From Lates calcarifer (lineage: Eukaryota > Chordata > Actinopteri > Centropomidae): a DNA stretch of 64,000 bases. The stretch covers positions 8,221,927-8,285,926 of the forward strand of contig NC_066850.1 of NCBI RefSeq assembly GCF_001640805.2, given 5' to 3'. Shown one piece after another: positions 12,201-28,122 of this stretch. How positions within the stretch are numbered: the first letter of the stretch is position 1; each line of letters begins with the position of its first letter. Under the pieces are notes generated by a model that saw only the letters and a program-made list of their open reading frames with translations, was not told the origin of the DNA and did not search any database. The position numbers and the translations under genes were made by a program.

Positions 12201-15200
12201 ATCGGAGACTGTGATTTCAGTGGCTTTAGTACAGCTTTTAGTACTACAACACCAACAACACAACACATACACTAGCTGATGTAACTGGAGCAGAGACCAC
12301 TCACCATATTACTAGCCTGAGGAGGCATGGAAAGAAAAATACAGAGAAAAACAAGTCTTATAAAGTAATGGACTGGGCCCAAACAGAGCATGCTCTTTAG
12401 TCAGGCTGTATTTAACTGATTAATATCACTTTTAAATCTCAAACACAGAACAGCCAAAAGGGAGACACAGCACACTCAGAACATATCACCTGGTTGTACT
12501 GCTAGCGTAGCAAAAATGCTTAGAATACAATAGCATGCCGAGTGTTTTTATGTGTGTCTACCTGAATAGGCTCTTGCTGCTTGAAAACAGGTGTGAGGTC
12601 AGGCAAGATGAGACGAATGTACTCCTCCTTGGTGCACTCCTCGGCAATCAGCAGCACGTTGGGCAGAACGAAGGGAACCATGTCCGGGTTGACAAACTCA
12701 GAGGTCAACGCCGGCAAGATTCGATACACCACCACTCTCTGGGAGAAAGGAAGTAAGAATGGGTTGAAGAGGCAACCAGAATAAAAGAGAACAACATAGG
12801 AACAAAAATAACAGAAATCAAGTGAAAAAAAAACTCAATACAATTTCCAAGAAGCAGCACTTGTGTCACAAAAGCCAGTCTGTATGTGAACATAAAGTGT
12901 ATACATAAATGAACAATCGTGTCTTCTAATTAATATGGGAACAATGAAAGCACTGTTTGACAGTAACATGTGAACTCAGTTACTGAAAAAGTAGGTCTAC
13001 ATGTGCAGTAGCTGAACAGTAAACAATTCTGGGAAATACCCTCCACTTGTACTGTGATTTTTGACCACTTAGCTCAGCCTTTGTACCAAATTTCACCACA
13101 TTTCCAATACAGACTGTACAAGCATTTACCTTGGGTAGTTTAGGCAGGACTTTAGGGAGGCCTTTGTAGAACTGAGACTTCTGTAGGTTGTCCCTTTGGA
13201 AGAGGGAGTCAAAGTACTGAAGAGTAACGGCACCCACGTCGTCAAAAAATGGTATCTGAATTTCACACGAAAAAACACAGAAAATAAGAAATGTGTCCTC
13301 AGATGAAAGCCAGAAAACATTTCTAACACAAGCACAAACAATATGCTATGTGAGTTCATCTTAATTCATCAGCATGTATGTGACAACCATGCAAACCTTG
13401 GTCATCTGGTCTGCATCAGGCCGGACAGTGGGTGTGACACTGAGCAGCATTTTGACATGCTCCCGCACCTCCTCAGGGATCTTGTTCAGCACTGCTGGAC
13501 TCATGCTGCTCAGCTACAATTGAAAAACACAGAAAAAATGTAGTAGAACATTTGGGGGGGGAGTGGATCAGTGGTTTACTGGTAGTGATAGTGATAACAG
13601 TGAACTACAGCACACAATTTTTATTTCTACTGAAGCTGCACTGCTGAATGATTACACATTAGCGTGGAGCAGCAGGCCCTGGAGTTTGTCAAGTCACAGT
13701 CATCAGGATAATTTCAAACATGTATCCGTTTCACAAATCAAATCTGGACTGGACATCTGCCTGCACTATGAGCTGGACGGTGACTCAAATCTGAGCACAC
13801 AAGAACAGTTGCCAAGAGGAAGGGATTGAGAAAAGGAAAGAATAAGCATGTGTGGAAAAAAAATAATTCCACATGTTCCATGACTCAGCATTTGGATTAC
13901 AATGATATGAAAGCTTTATGATCCTGAGTCTTTCCAGTCCTTTGTCACGTTTTAGCACACTTCCACTCACCTGGTCCAGCTGCCTGCTGAAGCTCTTAAA
14001 AATGTCATGCTTATTGACTTGGAAAACAGGCTTGCCCTCATTGAAGATGGCATGCATGACCACGCCCAGCGAGTACATGTCGGAGGCGGAGTCACAGCTG
14101 ACAGACAGGATATACTCAGGGGCCAGGTATTCAGGGTTAGGGAGGCAGAGCGGGGGGAGGTTGGGCTCCCACTCTTTACATGTGTACTTGGGCTGAAAGG
14201 GATGAGAGAGTATGAGACTGTAAAGATGTGACAGTACTACTGGATATCAATCAAGCAGAGCCTCTTGCAGGCAGTAAGCTGGGGTAGAAGCCTGACAGGC
14301 TGAACTGACGGAACAAAATTTCTCAACATACCTCAGCATCTGAGGGGTTTGTGGAGGAGATGCTGAAGTCAAAGCCCATGATCTTCCATGCTCCACTCTT
14401 GTTGAGGATGATGTTCTCTGGACACAGATTGCCATGGACCATTTTCACCCCACTGTGGAGGAAAGACAAACCCTCCGAGATCTAAAGAGATGATGAAAAT
14501 GTCAGGGAAAATCAGGAAGATAGATGTTTGTATTACAGTGCAAACACTTTAGCACAACACTCCCTGGATCTGAAACAGAGTCAAACTGATCAGGCCTGGT
14601 TAACCAATACTCATTTCACATCAAAGCCAGGACTCCAGGATAAAGCTATATTCATCATTAGTGTGACTCATAATTACACATTATGACCAGAGATTACTCT
14701 GGATCAGGTATGTCTCAACTTTGGTATGAAAGGGTGACCATGATTCTGTAATAAACATAGGATTACTAGGCAGCTGCAAATGAATTAATACAACCAAAAT
14801 CCTATGCTTAATATTGTGGGTATTTTCTTTCCCTGTCAGCCATAATCTCCTTTAAATAACTTCTATAGACTATGGAAATGGTAAGCTAAATTAAGATCAG
14901 TGTGGGTGAAAGAGCAAAAAGGGGGAGGATGGACAACATACAGCCTGGTAAAAAGTTAACAGACAATGCAGCTTGTCAGGCAACAGCATGGCACTGACAG
15001 GTGAGGCGGGGAACTGAGCTGGTTCAACTGGCTTTGAGAAGAACAGCATATGAATGTATACTGCCCTTCCAGATGCAGACTACATGGTATTAAAACCTGC
15101 TAGATGACTAAGATTTAGTGTGCCTATAATAATGAACACATGACTTCTCATTCAAAAATATCTATCAAATGTCTGGCAGATGAACTGTACAACTTCATTA

Positions 15201-16472
15201 AGGTGGGTTTCAGTCAGCTAGTAAAAGGCAACTGTCTGAAAATTAATTGGGAACAATTTTGATGATTGAATGGTCATTTTTATCATGTGTTTAATCAAGA
15301 ATGCCAAAAATGAACTGATTCCAGCTCATAAAATGTGAATATTCACTGATGAAATCGATTGTAAAAGTAATACTTAGTTGCAGCCCTACATCAAGCAATC
15401 TAACCTCTCTGTACTCTCACCTGTAGCAGCCCATACTTGGTCTCCACATCATAGAGTTTGTACTCCTTGATGTCATTGGGCACGGGGCTGGGCAGGTTGT
15501 CCCACTGGCCCAGCACATTGGACAGACTTGCAAACACTGGCTCTGTGCAGAACGCCAGACAGTCTCTGAGGGCCACACACAAGAAATAATATCAAATAAC
15601 TGCTTTTTAAATGTTGAGTTATTCTTGAACAGAAACATACAATTAACAGCATAATCAACTTGGAAATCAACAGAGCCAGAAAAGTACTGTGAAGTAAGAA
15701 CTGCCCTGGGTTGAAAGTTAAAGAAAGGCAGTGGTAGAAAGAAAAGAAGCATAAGAACATCTCAAAACTTCTTCTGCCCTCAGAGGCCATAAATTATTCA
15801 GAGACTAGTCTATAGAGTCTTTTGATCGTGACAAGATTCTGCTCACATACGCGCATACAGAGGCAGACAAATAGATTTGTTATCAAATTTTTCCCTCAAA
15901 TGTCAAGCCCCTCCTTGAGGTGTGACTCATTCAGTTTGTCCTTGATATATGTGTTTCTGTGTGTGTTAATTACCGTGACTCTTCCAGAGGATGCTGCACA
16001 GTCAGGAGACGGGGGTGACGCAGTCTGGTCAGCTGCTGCACCCCTCTTTTCAGTGAATCAATGATTTGGTCCTTCTCAAATTTCTGATACTTGTCAACCA
16101 TCTTCTTATCAAACACAAACACGGCTACTTCCTGAAGGGTCAAAGACAAACAACAAGATGCTGAAATTAGTCCCACGGTTATTTCTGGTGTCTTCAGCTG
16201 ACATCAACAGCACAGGCACCATCACTTATTTATCCATTTAAGTCTGAACTTGAATTTGAGTTGCTCTGACCAGAGGGGACATTATTAACACCCACCTGTT
16301 TGGTGGATTTTTTTGTGCCATTGTAGATCCTCCAGCACATGCCAGGACCACCACTGGCAATATGTCGTCCAACCTCAAACTCCCGTGTCACCGGGTTGCC
16401 CATGACAGCGCTGGTGACATCTGCCGTCACCTTAGTGACGGTGCTTTTTAGCTTGTTCAGCATGGATTCCAT
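9228..16472 (-). CDS. scyl2: SCY1-like protein 2 (pseudokinase)
   Basis: Seventeen coding exons, all phase-consistent: 16472-16296, 16131-15974, 15565-15421, 14481-14332, 14192-13971, 13513-13397, 13255-13130, 12738-12562, 12116-11994, 11609-11496, 11244-11112, 10996-10878, 10756-10656, 10413-10344, 10240-10163, 10056-9934, 9854-9228 (stop TAA). They give 919 residues; the human protein has about 929. The start MESMLNKLKST and the end NNDLKDLFG match the vertebrate protein. Residues about 30-325 form a kinase-like fold, but the catalytic loop reads HGN in place of HRD and the DFG site reads GFDF, so it is a pseudokinase. A HEAT-like helical region follows, then a coiled stretch (EHKTKLEQLHVMQEQQ), then a Gln/Asn/Pro/Met-rich tail. 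The family works at clathrin-coated vesicles between trans-Golgi and endosomes, binding clathrin and adaptors. A non-coding first exon lies near 18.5 kb. Confidence 0.95.
15238..15392 (+). repeat. decayed dispersed repeat in scyl2 intron
   Basis: The stretch contains 'gattccagct', 'aatgtgaatatt' and ends in 'ttagttgcagccctac', text that I recognise from a very common spiny-rayed-fish repeat whose end reads close to 'ttgcagccct'. A related tail is at 40150-40225. No family name is claimed. Confidence 0.45.
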
Positions 16473-16489
16473 GTTCAGGTTTTACCTGG

Positions 16490-18428
16490 CAGCTGAGGTG
16501 AGAGGGGCAGATGAGAGACCACCGCGGGCAGGAAAGCAGTTAAAGAAAAATTCCATTTTTAACTAAGAGTTATAAACTGAGTGTCAAAAAACTAAGTCTG
16601 CAATCACTGAAAGAGACAGCTGAAGCCAAACCCTTTATAGCAAGGCAGAAGCCTTTAACACTCCATTAGACATGCACTCTAATGCACCTGCTTGAAAATT
16701 TGCACATCAAAGTGCCCACCAGTGTCTGGCCTCTGCTGGCTGAGGAAAATAAGCAGCATAATAGCCCAAGCTGTCCCAAAAAATATAAAATGACTCAGAG
16801 CAAACTCAAGCACACCACAGTAAGGCTGTCTTGCAAAATATTATTTGAAAGCATGTTAGGTAACAGGAAGTCTGACAAAAGAACATGGCCGACGGTAATA
16901 TGGCCAAATAATGTTAACAGTTTCTTCATCGTTTTATCTGTCTTTTGTGGGCTTTCAGGACTTTGATGTTTATTTCAATGCAGTGAAACAAGGCTGAATA
17001 GGCTTTATAATATATACTAATGTATTTCATTATCATATAAAATGAGATGCACTCTGTAAAGTTTGCATAATTAATGTTCTACAGATTCCTGCATAAAAAA
17101 ATGTTAGGAATAAGTACAGATCAAAGCACACTGGATATATATCCAGCTTTGTAGGTCTTTGCCAATACCCACCCTGACCAATTCTGTTAATGAGTATCCT
17201 TGCATGTATAGCATATATATTGTTGATATACAGTACTACACAGCACTTCCCTCATGCTTATGTATGCTCAGTCCGTGCCAACTGCTTTAACACTGTGTGA
17301 ATAGCCAGATTGAGAGTACATAAAAATATGGACTCCATTAATTTGCATGGCTCAATCTGAGGCTGTCAGCTTTGCTATTGTATATGCCAGTGTGTCAGTC
17401 TGTTTTCTGTTCAATTTCTACAACACCCAGCTCTACCTGAGCCTGACCCAAAACAATGTAGCTTAATAAGAAGGTATGGAACTGTGCTGAGAGACATTGC
17501 AGGTCTGATTTACTAAGCTGTGAGGGAGTATTCAGAGTATTCATTTGTCAACACTGTGGCATACCTGTGCCATTGCTCATTCTTTACTTCGTGATGGACA
17601 TGAGAGCTAAGCAAACAATGCATGCCAAAGGAATCAATAAAAAAGACGCAGATCTATAGCCATATATATTATACCATAATATATTATTACATATTTCCAT
17701 AGCGTACGCCTGTTTACAGCTGTTAACGGCAACAAGTTTTGAAGGATTTACTTGCTAAAGGGTACTGATATCATTATAATGCTGTCTTACGATGGCTATT
17801 TACTTTACACGATCTGACATCTGTCAACATCAGTTTCCAGCTGGTGGCCAGACAGAGGTGAACTGCGAAACCCAGCGTTTTGGGCATTCACCTCACCAAA
17901 AACACCTGCACCACTGAGCCTACCTAGCCTAGCACACTCGTTAGCACGTTAGCCGCCAGAATACAGTTTAATAGTAACCGGTTGTTAACTTGGTATGATG
18001 TGACACGCTATTCACGTCAGAAGATTAAACCATAGCTGAGCTTTAAATTGAAGCATTTTAATGTTATATTTGTTGCTTAACGTGACTGTCATGTCTAGTT
18101 CAGAAATATCATGCTGTTAGCTAAGTTAACCGTCTTGCTTAGCCTGTATGCACACATCAGACTAGTACAGCATTATGACACTGTCGTTAGCTGTTAACAA
18201 CTATCACCCAAACCTTCTATTAACCCTTTATCTACCTGTGTAACTCAGAAGGCTGACATCATCGTTGTAATCCGTGAAAGGCTTTTTTACACAAACAGAT
18301 CACGGTAGTCACCTACCCAAGCTAACTAGCCAACAACGCGCAAGTAGATAGTGACGTTACTGTCATTACAGTTAAAGACCGTTTTCTTCCACCATAAACT
18401 GTCACTCCGACACCCTCTAGCTACTTAC
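16490..18428 (-). other. scyl2: first intron of scyl2
   Basis: No coding exon is supported. The acceptor lies just before 16485 (minus-strand ctgccag, then the UTR bases leading to the start codon), and the likely donor is at 18428. Nothing else was recognised except AT-rich DNA. Confidence 0.55.
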
Positions 18429-18600
18429 CTTAATACGAAAAGGGCTCTCTGTTTTATTTCTAACGATATGTGGACTCTCAGCAGTAGCGCTGTCAGTAAT
18501 GGCTGTGAAACACAGCCCCCATGTCTTCCAGTAGCATACGAAATGAGTTAGCTTTGTACGCTAGTGAACCATACTTCCGGGTTTTTAATGGCGTCAGGTA
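18429..18600 (-). promoter_or_regulatory. scyl2: scyl2 5' untranslated exon and promoter
   Basis: On the minus strand a good donor (CGTATTAAG then gtaagtag) ends a probable non-coding exon at 18429. Upstream, at 18571-18581, the minus strand reads ACCCGGAAGT, an ETS/GABP-type site common in housekeeping promoters. No TATA box is evident. The transcription start is inferred to lie near 18.52-18.56 kb. Confidence 0.5.
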
Positions 18601-18949
18601 CATCAACGTCATCTCAGTTCTTTCACACCTACTGTTTTTCCATCACTCCACAGTATGCAAAATTAAACTGCACGTTAAATCTATTAAGTGCCGTTCACAC
18701 ATACACTTTGAAATTCTTTTCAGTGATTGTTACGTATTTTATAAATTGTAATAGCTGATGCAAGAGACACTTACTCAGGGCAAATAGGACACCAAAGAAC
18801 AAATAGGACACTAAATATTGTTATTTACTATACGGCTGTATGCAGTTGTAGGTGTATAGCATGAATTTGCAGTGGCTATTTAGAAAACATAACCTGATGG
18901 GTTGTATAATTCAAGTTAGAAGGAAAACTAAAGAATAAGAACACAAACA

Positions 18950-20441
18950 CTTTGAGCTCAATTAAACTTTTATTAGATATGTTATTTGAACAGAAAGTAA
19001 AGCATGTTTCTGCAGCATAAAGTGCATTCTAACTCGATTTCAGTGTGAAGAACAAAGATGCTGACTGATGTAAAATTAGACCATAAATTACTTCTGTATG
19101 ACCATGGCTTCATCAGTTAAAAGAATAAAATCCAACATCTAAAATCCAGGCACTGTGCTTAACCAATGATTAAATTAGTAGCCTTTTATTATGCCTCATT
19201 CAAGTAAAATGCTAAAAAGTTACAACTAAAGAATATTTGATCAAGTCACTGGCTCTAAAAGCATTTAATACCCATACAGTTAAAATAAAATATATTAACC
19301 TGAGCTATGGTTAGCCTAACACACTATTGTACCCTTTCTTTCATTTCATATTAAATTCCATGTTAAGATTTTTACAGATGAAAAACCTTTGTGCTTCATC
19401 TCTAACAAAAACAAGTTACATGCTGTGTTAAACTTCATTCAACTACATTAGTGTCATTATTACAAGTATTTTTCCTCAACCACACAATTGCATGCTACAG
19501 TAAAACTGAAAACAAAAAACAAAATGGCTGCTATAATACCGTTACTTTTCACTTAATATGTAGAAATATTAATGCCTGATCAAAGTGCACAGCATTACTT
19601 CTAACAACTAACTGTTGAAAGCCCCAACGAACCTAACTTAAATAGCTCATAAGGATAATACTTTAGCTTTATCTAAATACATTACCCACACCTGCAGCAA
19701 GTCAATCAGTTAGTACATTATCTGTATATTGATTACAGCCTGCTGGCTAAATGGCAACTGAAACTAAAACGTATTTTATTCCAGTGATCCCTTCTTAGCA
19801 TGTTATAACTTACTTGTATTTCATGGCAATTTCAGAGCAATACATGGTGCAAATGATAAATTCCTTATTTGAACATTATTCATTTCCCTCTTTGAACACT
19901 ATTCATTTCTCATAGACTGCCCCCATTTAGACACTTGGTATTTCAGGTACAATGATAATTCATTGTTTCTAAACTAGTGCAAAACCAGTCACAACTACAG
20001 TTAAGCCCACACCTTCAGCAAATAGAGGTATATCACAAAAAACGCTCCATCAGTGAGATAATGCACCCAGTGATATAGGACATTAAAAAAAAATAAAGAC
20101 ATAACAGCATAACTACAAATAAAACCTCAAATATTGTAGCCCCATGTGATTTAAAGGAATTTGAAGAAGCTACACCCATTAAATAAAGCTGCAGGAACAC
20201 CATCTATACATATTACAGGTGCAGCTGCACTGACAGTCACCTAAGATGTCAGTCCATCTATACATATGAGACATTAGGTGAGATTAGAGGTGTGGCTCTA
20301 TGCCAGTTTTTTAAAGCCTTCAGAATTATAAGGTTAGCGTGCATAAATTAGTATCATTCTTTGTGTAAGGGCTGTACCATTGCAGACTGGCTTTGTGAAG
20401 TGCACCTTGGAAGTCAAACTAATACCCTCCAGCTGTGTTTT
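18950..20441 (-). other. depdc4: depdc4 3' UTR
   Basis: After the depdc4 stop codon at 20442-20444 the minus strand has no coding features. An AATAAA signal (TTTATT on the plus strand at 18969-18974) likely ends the transcript about 400 bases from the scyl2 promoter. Long 3' UTR, about 1.5 kb. Confidence 0.6.
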
Positions 20442-23811
<3,370 letters not shown>

Positions 23812-23900
23812 GCCCTGTCCGTGTGACGTAAACACACTCTTCTTCTTCTAAACATAACTGGCAGGCTGCGCGCCGCTGCCTCTACAGGCTACAAGACGCA
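23812..23900 (-). promoter_or_regulatory. depdc4: depdc4 promoter region
   Basis: GC-richer DNA with a gcgcgccgc run (about 23868-23876) and a TGACGT half CRE at 23824-23829 lies just upstream of the depdc4 start. Transcription start not determined. Confidence 0.35.
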
Positions 23901-25170
23901 CTGCAATCAGTTTACGACTTGTATCTAATCTATGCTTATATTTTAGAAAAACTGTGCTTAAAATTGTTTGTTAGACAAGCTAGTAGTAGTTGTACAAAGA
24001 AAACAACGCATTCAAGGTAAAAGGACATAGGAGCAAGCGATTACAGGACACAGGGCTAAGTAACTACCTTGAGACACACAATAATCATTGACATAAGTTA
24101 TGGGATGTGTCATAGAGGATGCCATCATTTATTTACACAGGGGACGGTAAGGCAAGGCACTCTATACCCTCTCAACAGAGTCAAATCATTTTTTTTTAAA
24201 AGCATGACTAAAAAATATGTTTTTCTTAAATTAAGTCAAGTCAGAACGTAGTCAAACCACATCTATTGCGGCTTTCATTTGTCTAGAAAGAAAATAAATA
24301 AGTTCTTCATTAGATCCTCTCTTTCATTCTTAAATATTATGTTGTGACTAACCCCAATTTTACATGTTTTTTATTCTGTTTTAGATTTAAGATCAAACTT
24401 GGGCTTACATAAGATTTTTAATTGAAAAAAAAATATTTTATTTGATATAACTTTTATTCTTTTAAAGTACATCTCCCTTATCTAACCTGGATAACCATAT
24501 GTTAATTATTTACCTACTTTTTCCTTTGCCGACATTTTGTGCACAGTAAGCACACAGAGAAATGCCTTTGACAGAGGGCTTAGTAGCTGACTTGAGGCAC
24601 ACCATTCCCATTTCAAGTCAGATCATAATTATACTATCATTGTGTGTATCTGTGTCAAGACTGAGAACTGCAGTTGAACGTCAGTTATCAGACAATTTAT
24701 GACTTTTGTCATTCATTTACAGGGTGCTTCCCAAATCAATGTGCAGAGGTTAACTTTGACCAGAAATTGATTTATATTTAATCTTTTAATTAAAAAAGAA
24801 AAAAAATATATTTTTAATGAATATTTCTGTTTTTCTTCAGTATTTTTCCCTGTGTTTCTTTGATGATGACTCTCTAATATACCATCATATTTATAATCCA
24901 CAAGTGAGCTTGCTTGGACTCCAGAAATAAAATGCAAGCCTGTGCACCTGATGAAAAATAATGTCTCATATGGAAGTTTTCTTCTCTTGGTGTCTAGTGT
25001 GCGGTCCTTATTCTATTGGTTAAACATGTAACAATTATTACCCAAGCAAACACTGTTTCCTTATCTGTACTGAATCACAGTAGAACCTGGTTTCGAGCAT
25101 GGTTCACTTCCCTGACACCGGTGTACTTCATCACTATAGAGTCAGATGACTCCGCTAAACTTCCTGTCTT
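23901..25170. other. intergenic DNA, depdc4 to fut9-like
   Basis: No coding exon is supported. It contains the first copy of a diverged duplicated segment (about 24000-24920) whose other copy lies at about 25825-26740. Confidence 0.6.
24290..24920 (+). repeat. tandem duplication, copy 1
   Basis: Blocks shared in the same order with copy 2 (25825-26740) include 'gactaaccccaatttta', 'ctgttttagatttaagatca', 'gaaatgcctttgacagaggg' and 'tctttgatgatgactct'. The copies differ by many substitutions and indels, so the duplication is old. A further related piece lies at about 24050-24245. Confidence 0.75.
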
Positions 25171-25179
25171 TACAGTGTA

Positions 25180-25330
25180 GCATCAGTTTGTGAAATAATG
25201 ACGGACATATGAGGCTCGTACCTGGAAGGAGAGGGAGACAGGACGATACTTTGTCTGTGGCATTTACAGGATTTGCGCTATCACAAAGGGTTGTGCAGTA
25301 TTTGTTTTGCAAGAGTTTTTCTACATCAAG
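25180..25330 (+). promoter_or_regulatory. probable 5' untranslated exon of the fut9-like gene
   Basis: A good donor (ATCAAG then gtgagattg) at 25330/25331 and an acceptor (ctccttccaag) just before 26960 suggest a non-coding exon spliced to the intronless coding exon. The start of this exon is uncertain; it is inferred from splice sites only. Confidence 0.35.
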
Positions 25331-25824
25331 GTGAGATTGTTGGTCTATGCTTCGTATTACATTTTTAACTTTGCTTCAGTGGACTCTTATAATATGAAAT
25401 ATTTTAAGTCAACATTTTTCAAAGTTAAAAGCAGTGAGTAGTCTACACCAAACCTGTGAGAAATTTAAAAAATCTCTTGTCCATTGTGTTGAACAAAGCT
25501 GTGGTTGCTGTTTATCGTGTGTAGCCATCTCCAGAATTTCATTAAGCATTAGTCACACACCAGTGAAATAAAGCTGCCATACTTTCTGCTTAAGTCTTAG
25601 GATGGCTGCCATGAGTTTGGATCGTATTTCACAGGTAGAATTAAATTGTAGCAGGTCTTTTTGTTTATTTCTATATTTTATCAGATACAGATATAGGTTC
25701 AAGGACCTTTCATCTGACAAAAAGTACAGTAAAATCACTATGGTGTCTGGTCACCTTTTGAGTGGCAACATCTGCTTGTATGTTCATCTCAAGCCTCTAA
25801 ACCAGAAGAGAGAAAAAAGATGAC

Positions 25825-26740
25825 TAATCCCAATTTGAGTTTTTTTTCTGTTCTGTTTTAGATATAAGATCAACTTGTTTACATAAGTTTAAATATATAT
25901 CCTTATCTAACTGTCAACAATTATTTCACTTTCTTTCCATAGAAAAAAAAAAAAGTTCTTTGTTAATCTGTCTTTATTCTTCATATATTATGTTGTGATC
26001 AATCTAGATGGAAAGCTGGAGTATGTGCATCAATCAATAAAATTATAAGACAGACAGTCGTGAAAGTAACGACTGTGTTTCGACCAATAATAATGCCTAC
26101 TTTTTGCTTTGCCAACAATTTGTGCAAAGAAGGCACATGAAGAAATGCCTTTGACAGAGGGCTTAGAAACTAACTTGAGACACACAATACCTTTTGACAT
26201 AAGTTATGGGATGTGTCATGAAGGATGCCATCATGTCATTGCACTGGACGTGACAAGGCAAGGGACTGTCAAATTAGTCAAATGATTTTTTTTTTTTTGC
26301 AAAATATAAAAAAGTGTACATTACTAACTGCAAAAATGTTTGTGGGTGTTTTTTTCTTTTATTAAGTCAAGTCAGAATGTAGTGTCCTATTTATGATATC
26401 ATTCTGTATGTCTGTGTCAGGCTGACACTGTATTTAAACAAGAGAGCGGGATTTGTTATCAGAAAGTTAATCACCAATGTTTTATTTGTTCACAGGGCGA
26501 TTCCCAAAATCAAAGGTTAACTTTAATCAGACACTGGCTTATATTTATTTCTTCATTTTAATTCTAGTAAAGAGAAACTACAAGTTTCTATATTTTTTCA
26601 TGAATATATATGTTTTTCATCAATATTTCACCATTGCATCTTTGATGATGACTCTACTATATGCTTATATTTATTATTCCTACGGTGAAAAATGGAAGAC
26701 AACAGCTTGCAAACGATTACCTCTAGTGATAAGATATTAA
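25825..26740 (+). repeat. tandem duplication, copy 2
   Basis: This is the second copy of the segment described at 24290-24920. It lies in the probable intron upstream of the fut9-like coding exon. The block at 26170-26270 also matches 24060-24160 (ttatgggatgtgtcat, ggatgccatcat). Confidence 0.75.
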
Positions 26741-26967
26741 AGAAAACATCTTGAAAAATGCTCAGTAAGATCAACATTTGACTCTATGTGTACTTAAGTC
26801 AACTGACCAGTTGATTAGATAGAGAAACAATACACAATAAATCTCTTTCATAAACGTACTTCACTCTGTAACTGTTCAGGAAATTACAATGGCAGAGTCA
26901 GAAAATGAAATGAAATTGTAATGGTTTATTATTTTAACCAGATCTGTTCTCCTTCCAAGGCTGAGCC

Positions 26968-28122
26968 ATGTCTTCCTCAGGTGGCCAGAAGACTTCCCTG
27001 CGCCAATTTTCCCTCTGTTGCATCATGGTGGCATGTTGTCTGGTCCTTTTCTTTATATACTACAAGCCTGATATCAAGCTTCCCACTCTAGGCATTTACA
27101 AAACTTGTCCGACAGTAATTTGTGCAAAGACAGCACAGGACCAGGACTCAACCTCAAACTGTTCATCAGAGCAGCACCTCAATACACCTCAGAGTGACAC
27201 CAAGAAGACCCAGGTTGCAGCAGTGGATGCTGAGCCCGACACTGTTCTGTTAATCTGGATGTGGCCATTTGGCTTCAAGTATGATCTCAGCTGCAGTATA
27301 TTCAATATCACAAGATGCCACTTGACAGACAACAGGTCTCTTTACAACAAATCCCACGGGGTTCTCTTCCACCACAGGGACATTCAGGGAACAGGCTTAC
27401 CAAAAGAGCCACGTCCTTGGTTTCAGAAATGGGTGTGGTCAAATATGGAGTCACCTGCAAACTCAGCTCCAATCCCCGCAGTTGACAACGTGTTCAACTT
27501 GACATGCAATTATCGCCTCGATTCAAGCATTCCTGTGCCTTATGGGTATTTGGTGCGAATAACATCTGAGGATGAGAAATTCAAACTGCCAAAAAAGAAC
27601 AAGTTGGTCTGTTGGGTTGTGAGCAACTGGAAAACACAGTACAAAAGAGTTCAGTACTACAATGAACTGAAAAATCACATCAATATACAAGCTTTTGGAA
27701 ATGCTTTTGGTCAACATCTAAGTGATCAAGACTACACAGATATAGTATCTAGTTGTAAATTCTACCTCTCCTTTGAAAACTCTGTTTACAAAGACTATAT
27801 CACTGAGAAGTTATACAGTCCTATGAAGTTAGGAAGTGTACCAATAGTTCTGGGCCCTCCAAGACAAAATTATGAGGACCATATTCCACCTGACTCTTTC
27901 ATTCATGTCAGTGACTTTTCCACTCCAAAGGAGCTGGCAGAGAGGTTATTTTACCTCGACCAAAATCATACTGAATACATGAAATACTTCAACTGGAAAA
28001 ACAGGTATAAAGTTCAGATGTCTTGGTTTGGCAAAGAACACGCCTGCAAAACGTGTAGTTACTTACAAAAAAACAGAGGATACCAAACTATTCACGGTCT
28101 TAACAAATGGTACTGGGGTTAA
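26968..28122 (+). CDS. alpha-1,3-fucosyltransferase 9-like (GT10)
   Basis: A single intronless frame of 384 residues, as in vertebrate FUT9. It is a type II Golgi membrane protein: a short cytosolic tail, one membrane segment at about residues 14-32 (LCCIMVACCLVLFFIYY), a stem, then the GT10 catalytic domain. WMWPFG opens the acceptor part. The HHRDI motif at about 135-139 has Arg at the site that separates alpha-1,3 from alpha-1,4 transfer, so type 2 chains are the likely acceptor. The GDP-fucose motif reads FYLSFENSVYKDYITEKL (about 265-282). Several N-glycosylation sequons are present (NCS, NIT, NRS, NKS, NLT, NHT). The predicted product is a Lewis x type epitope. Resemblance to FUT9 is strong, but fish have several paralogues, so no firm symbol is given. 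The start at 26968 follows a probable splice acceptor by a few bases. Confidence 0.9.
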   Translation: MSSSGGQKTSLRQFSLCCIMVACCLVLFFIYYKPDIKLPTLGIYKTCPTVICAKTAQDQDSTSNCSSEQHLNTPQSDTKKTQVAAVDAEPDTVLLIWMWPFGFKYDLSCSIFNITRCHLTDNRSLYNKSHGVLFHHRDIQGTGLPKEPRPWFQKWVWSNMESPANSAPIPAVDNVFNLTCNYRLDSSIPVPYGYLVRITSEDEKFKLPKKNKLVCWVVSNWKTQYKRVQYYNELKNHINIQAFGNAFGQHLSDQDYTDIVSSCKFYLSFENSVYKDYITEKLYSPMKLGSVPIVLGPPRQNYEDHIPPDSFIHVSDFSTPKELAERLFYLDQNHTEYMKYFNWKNRYKVQMSWFGKEHACKTCSYLQKNRGYQTIHGLNKWYWG

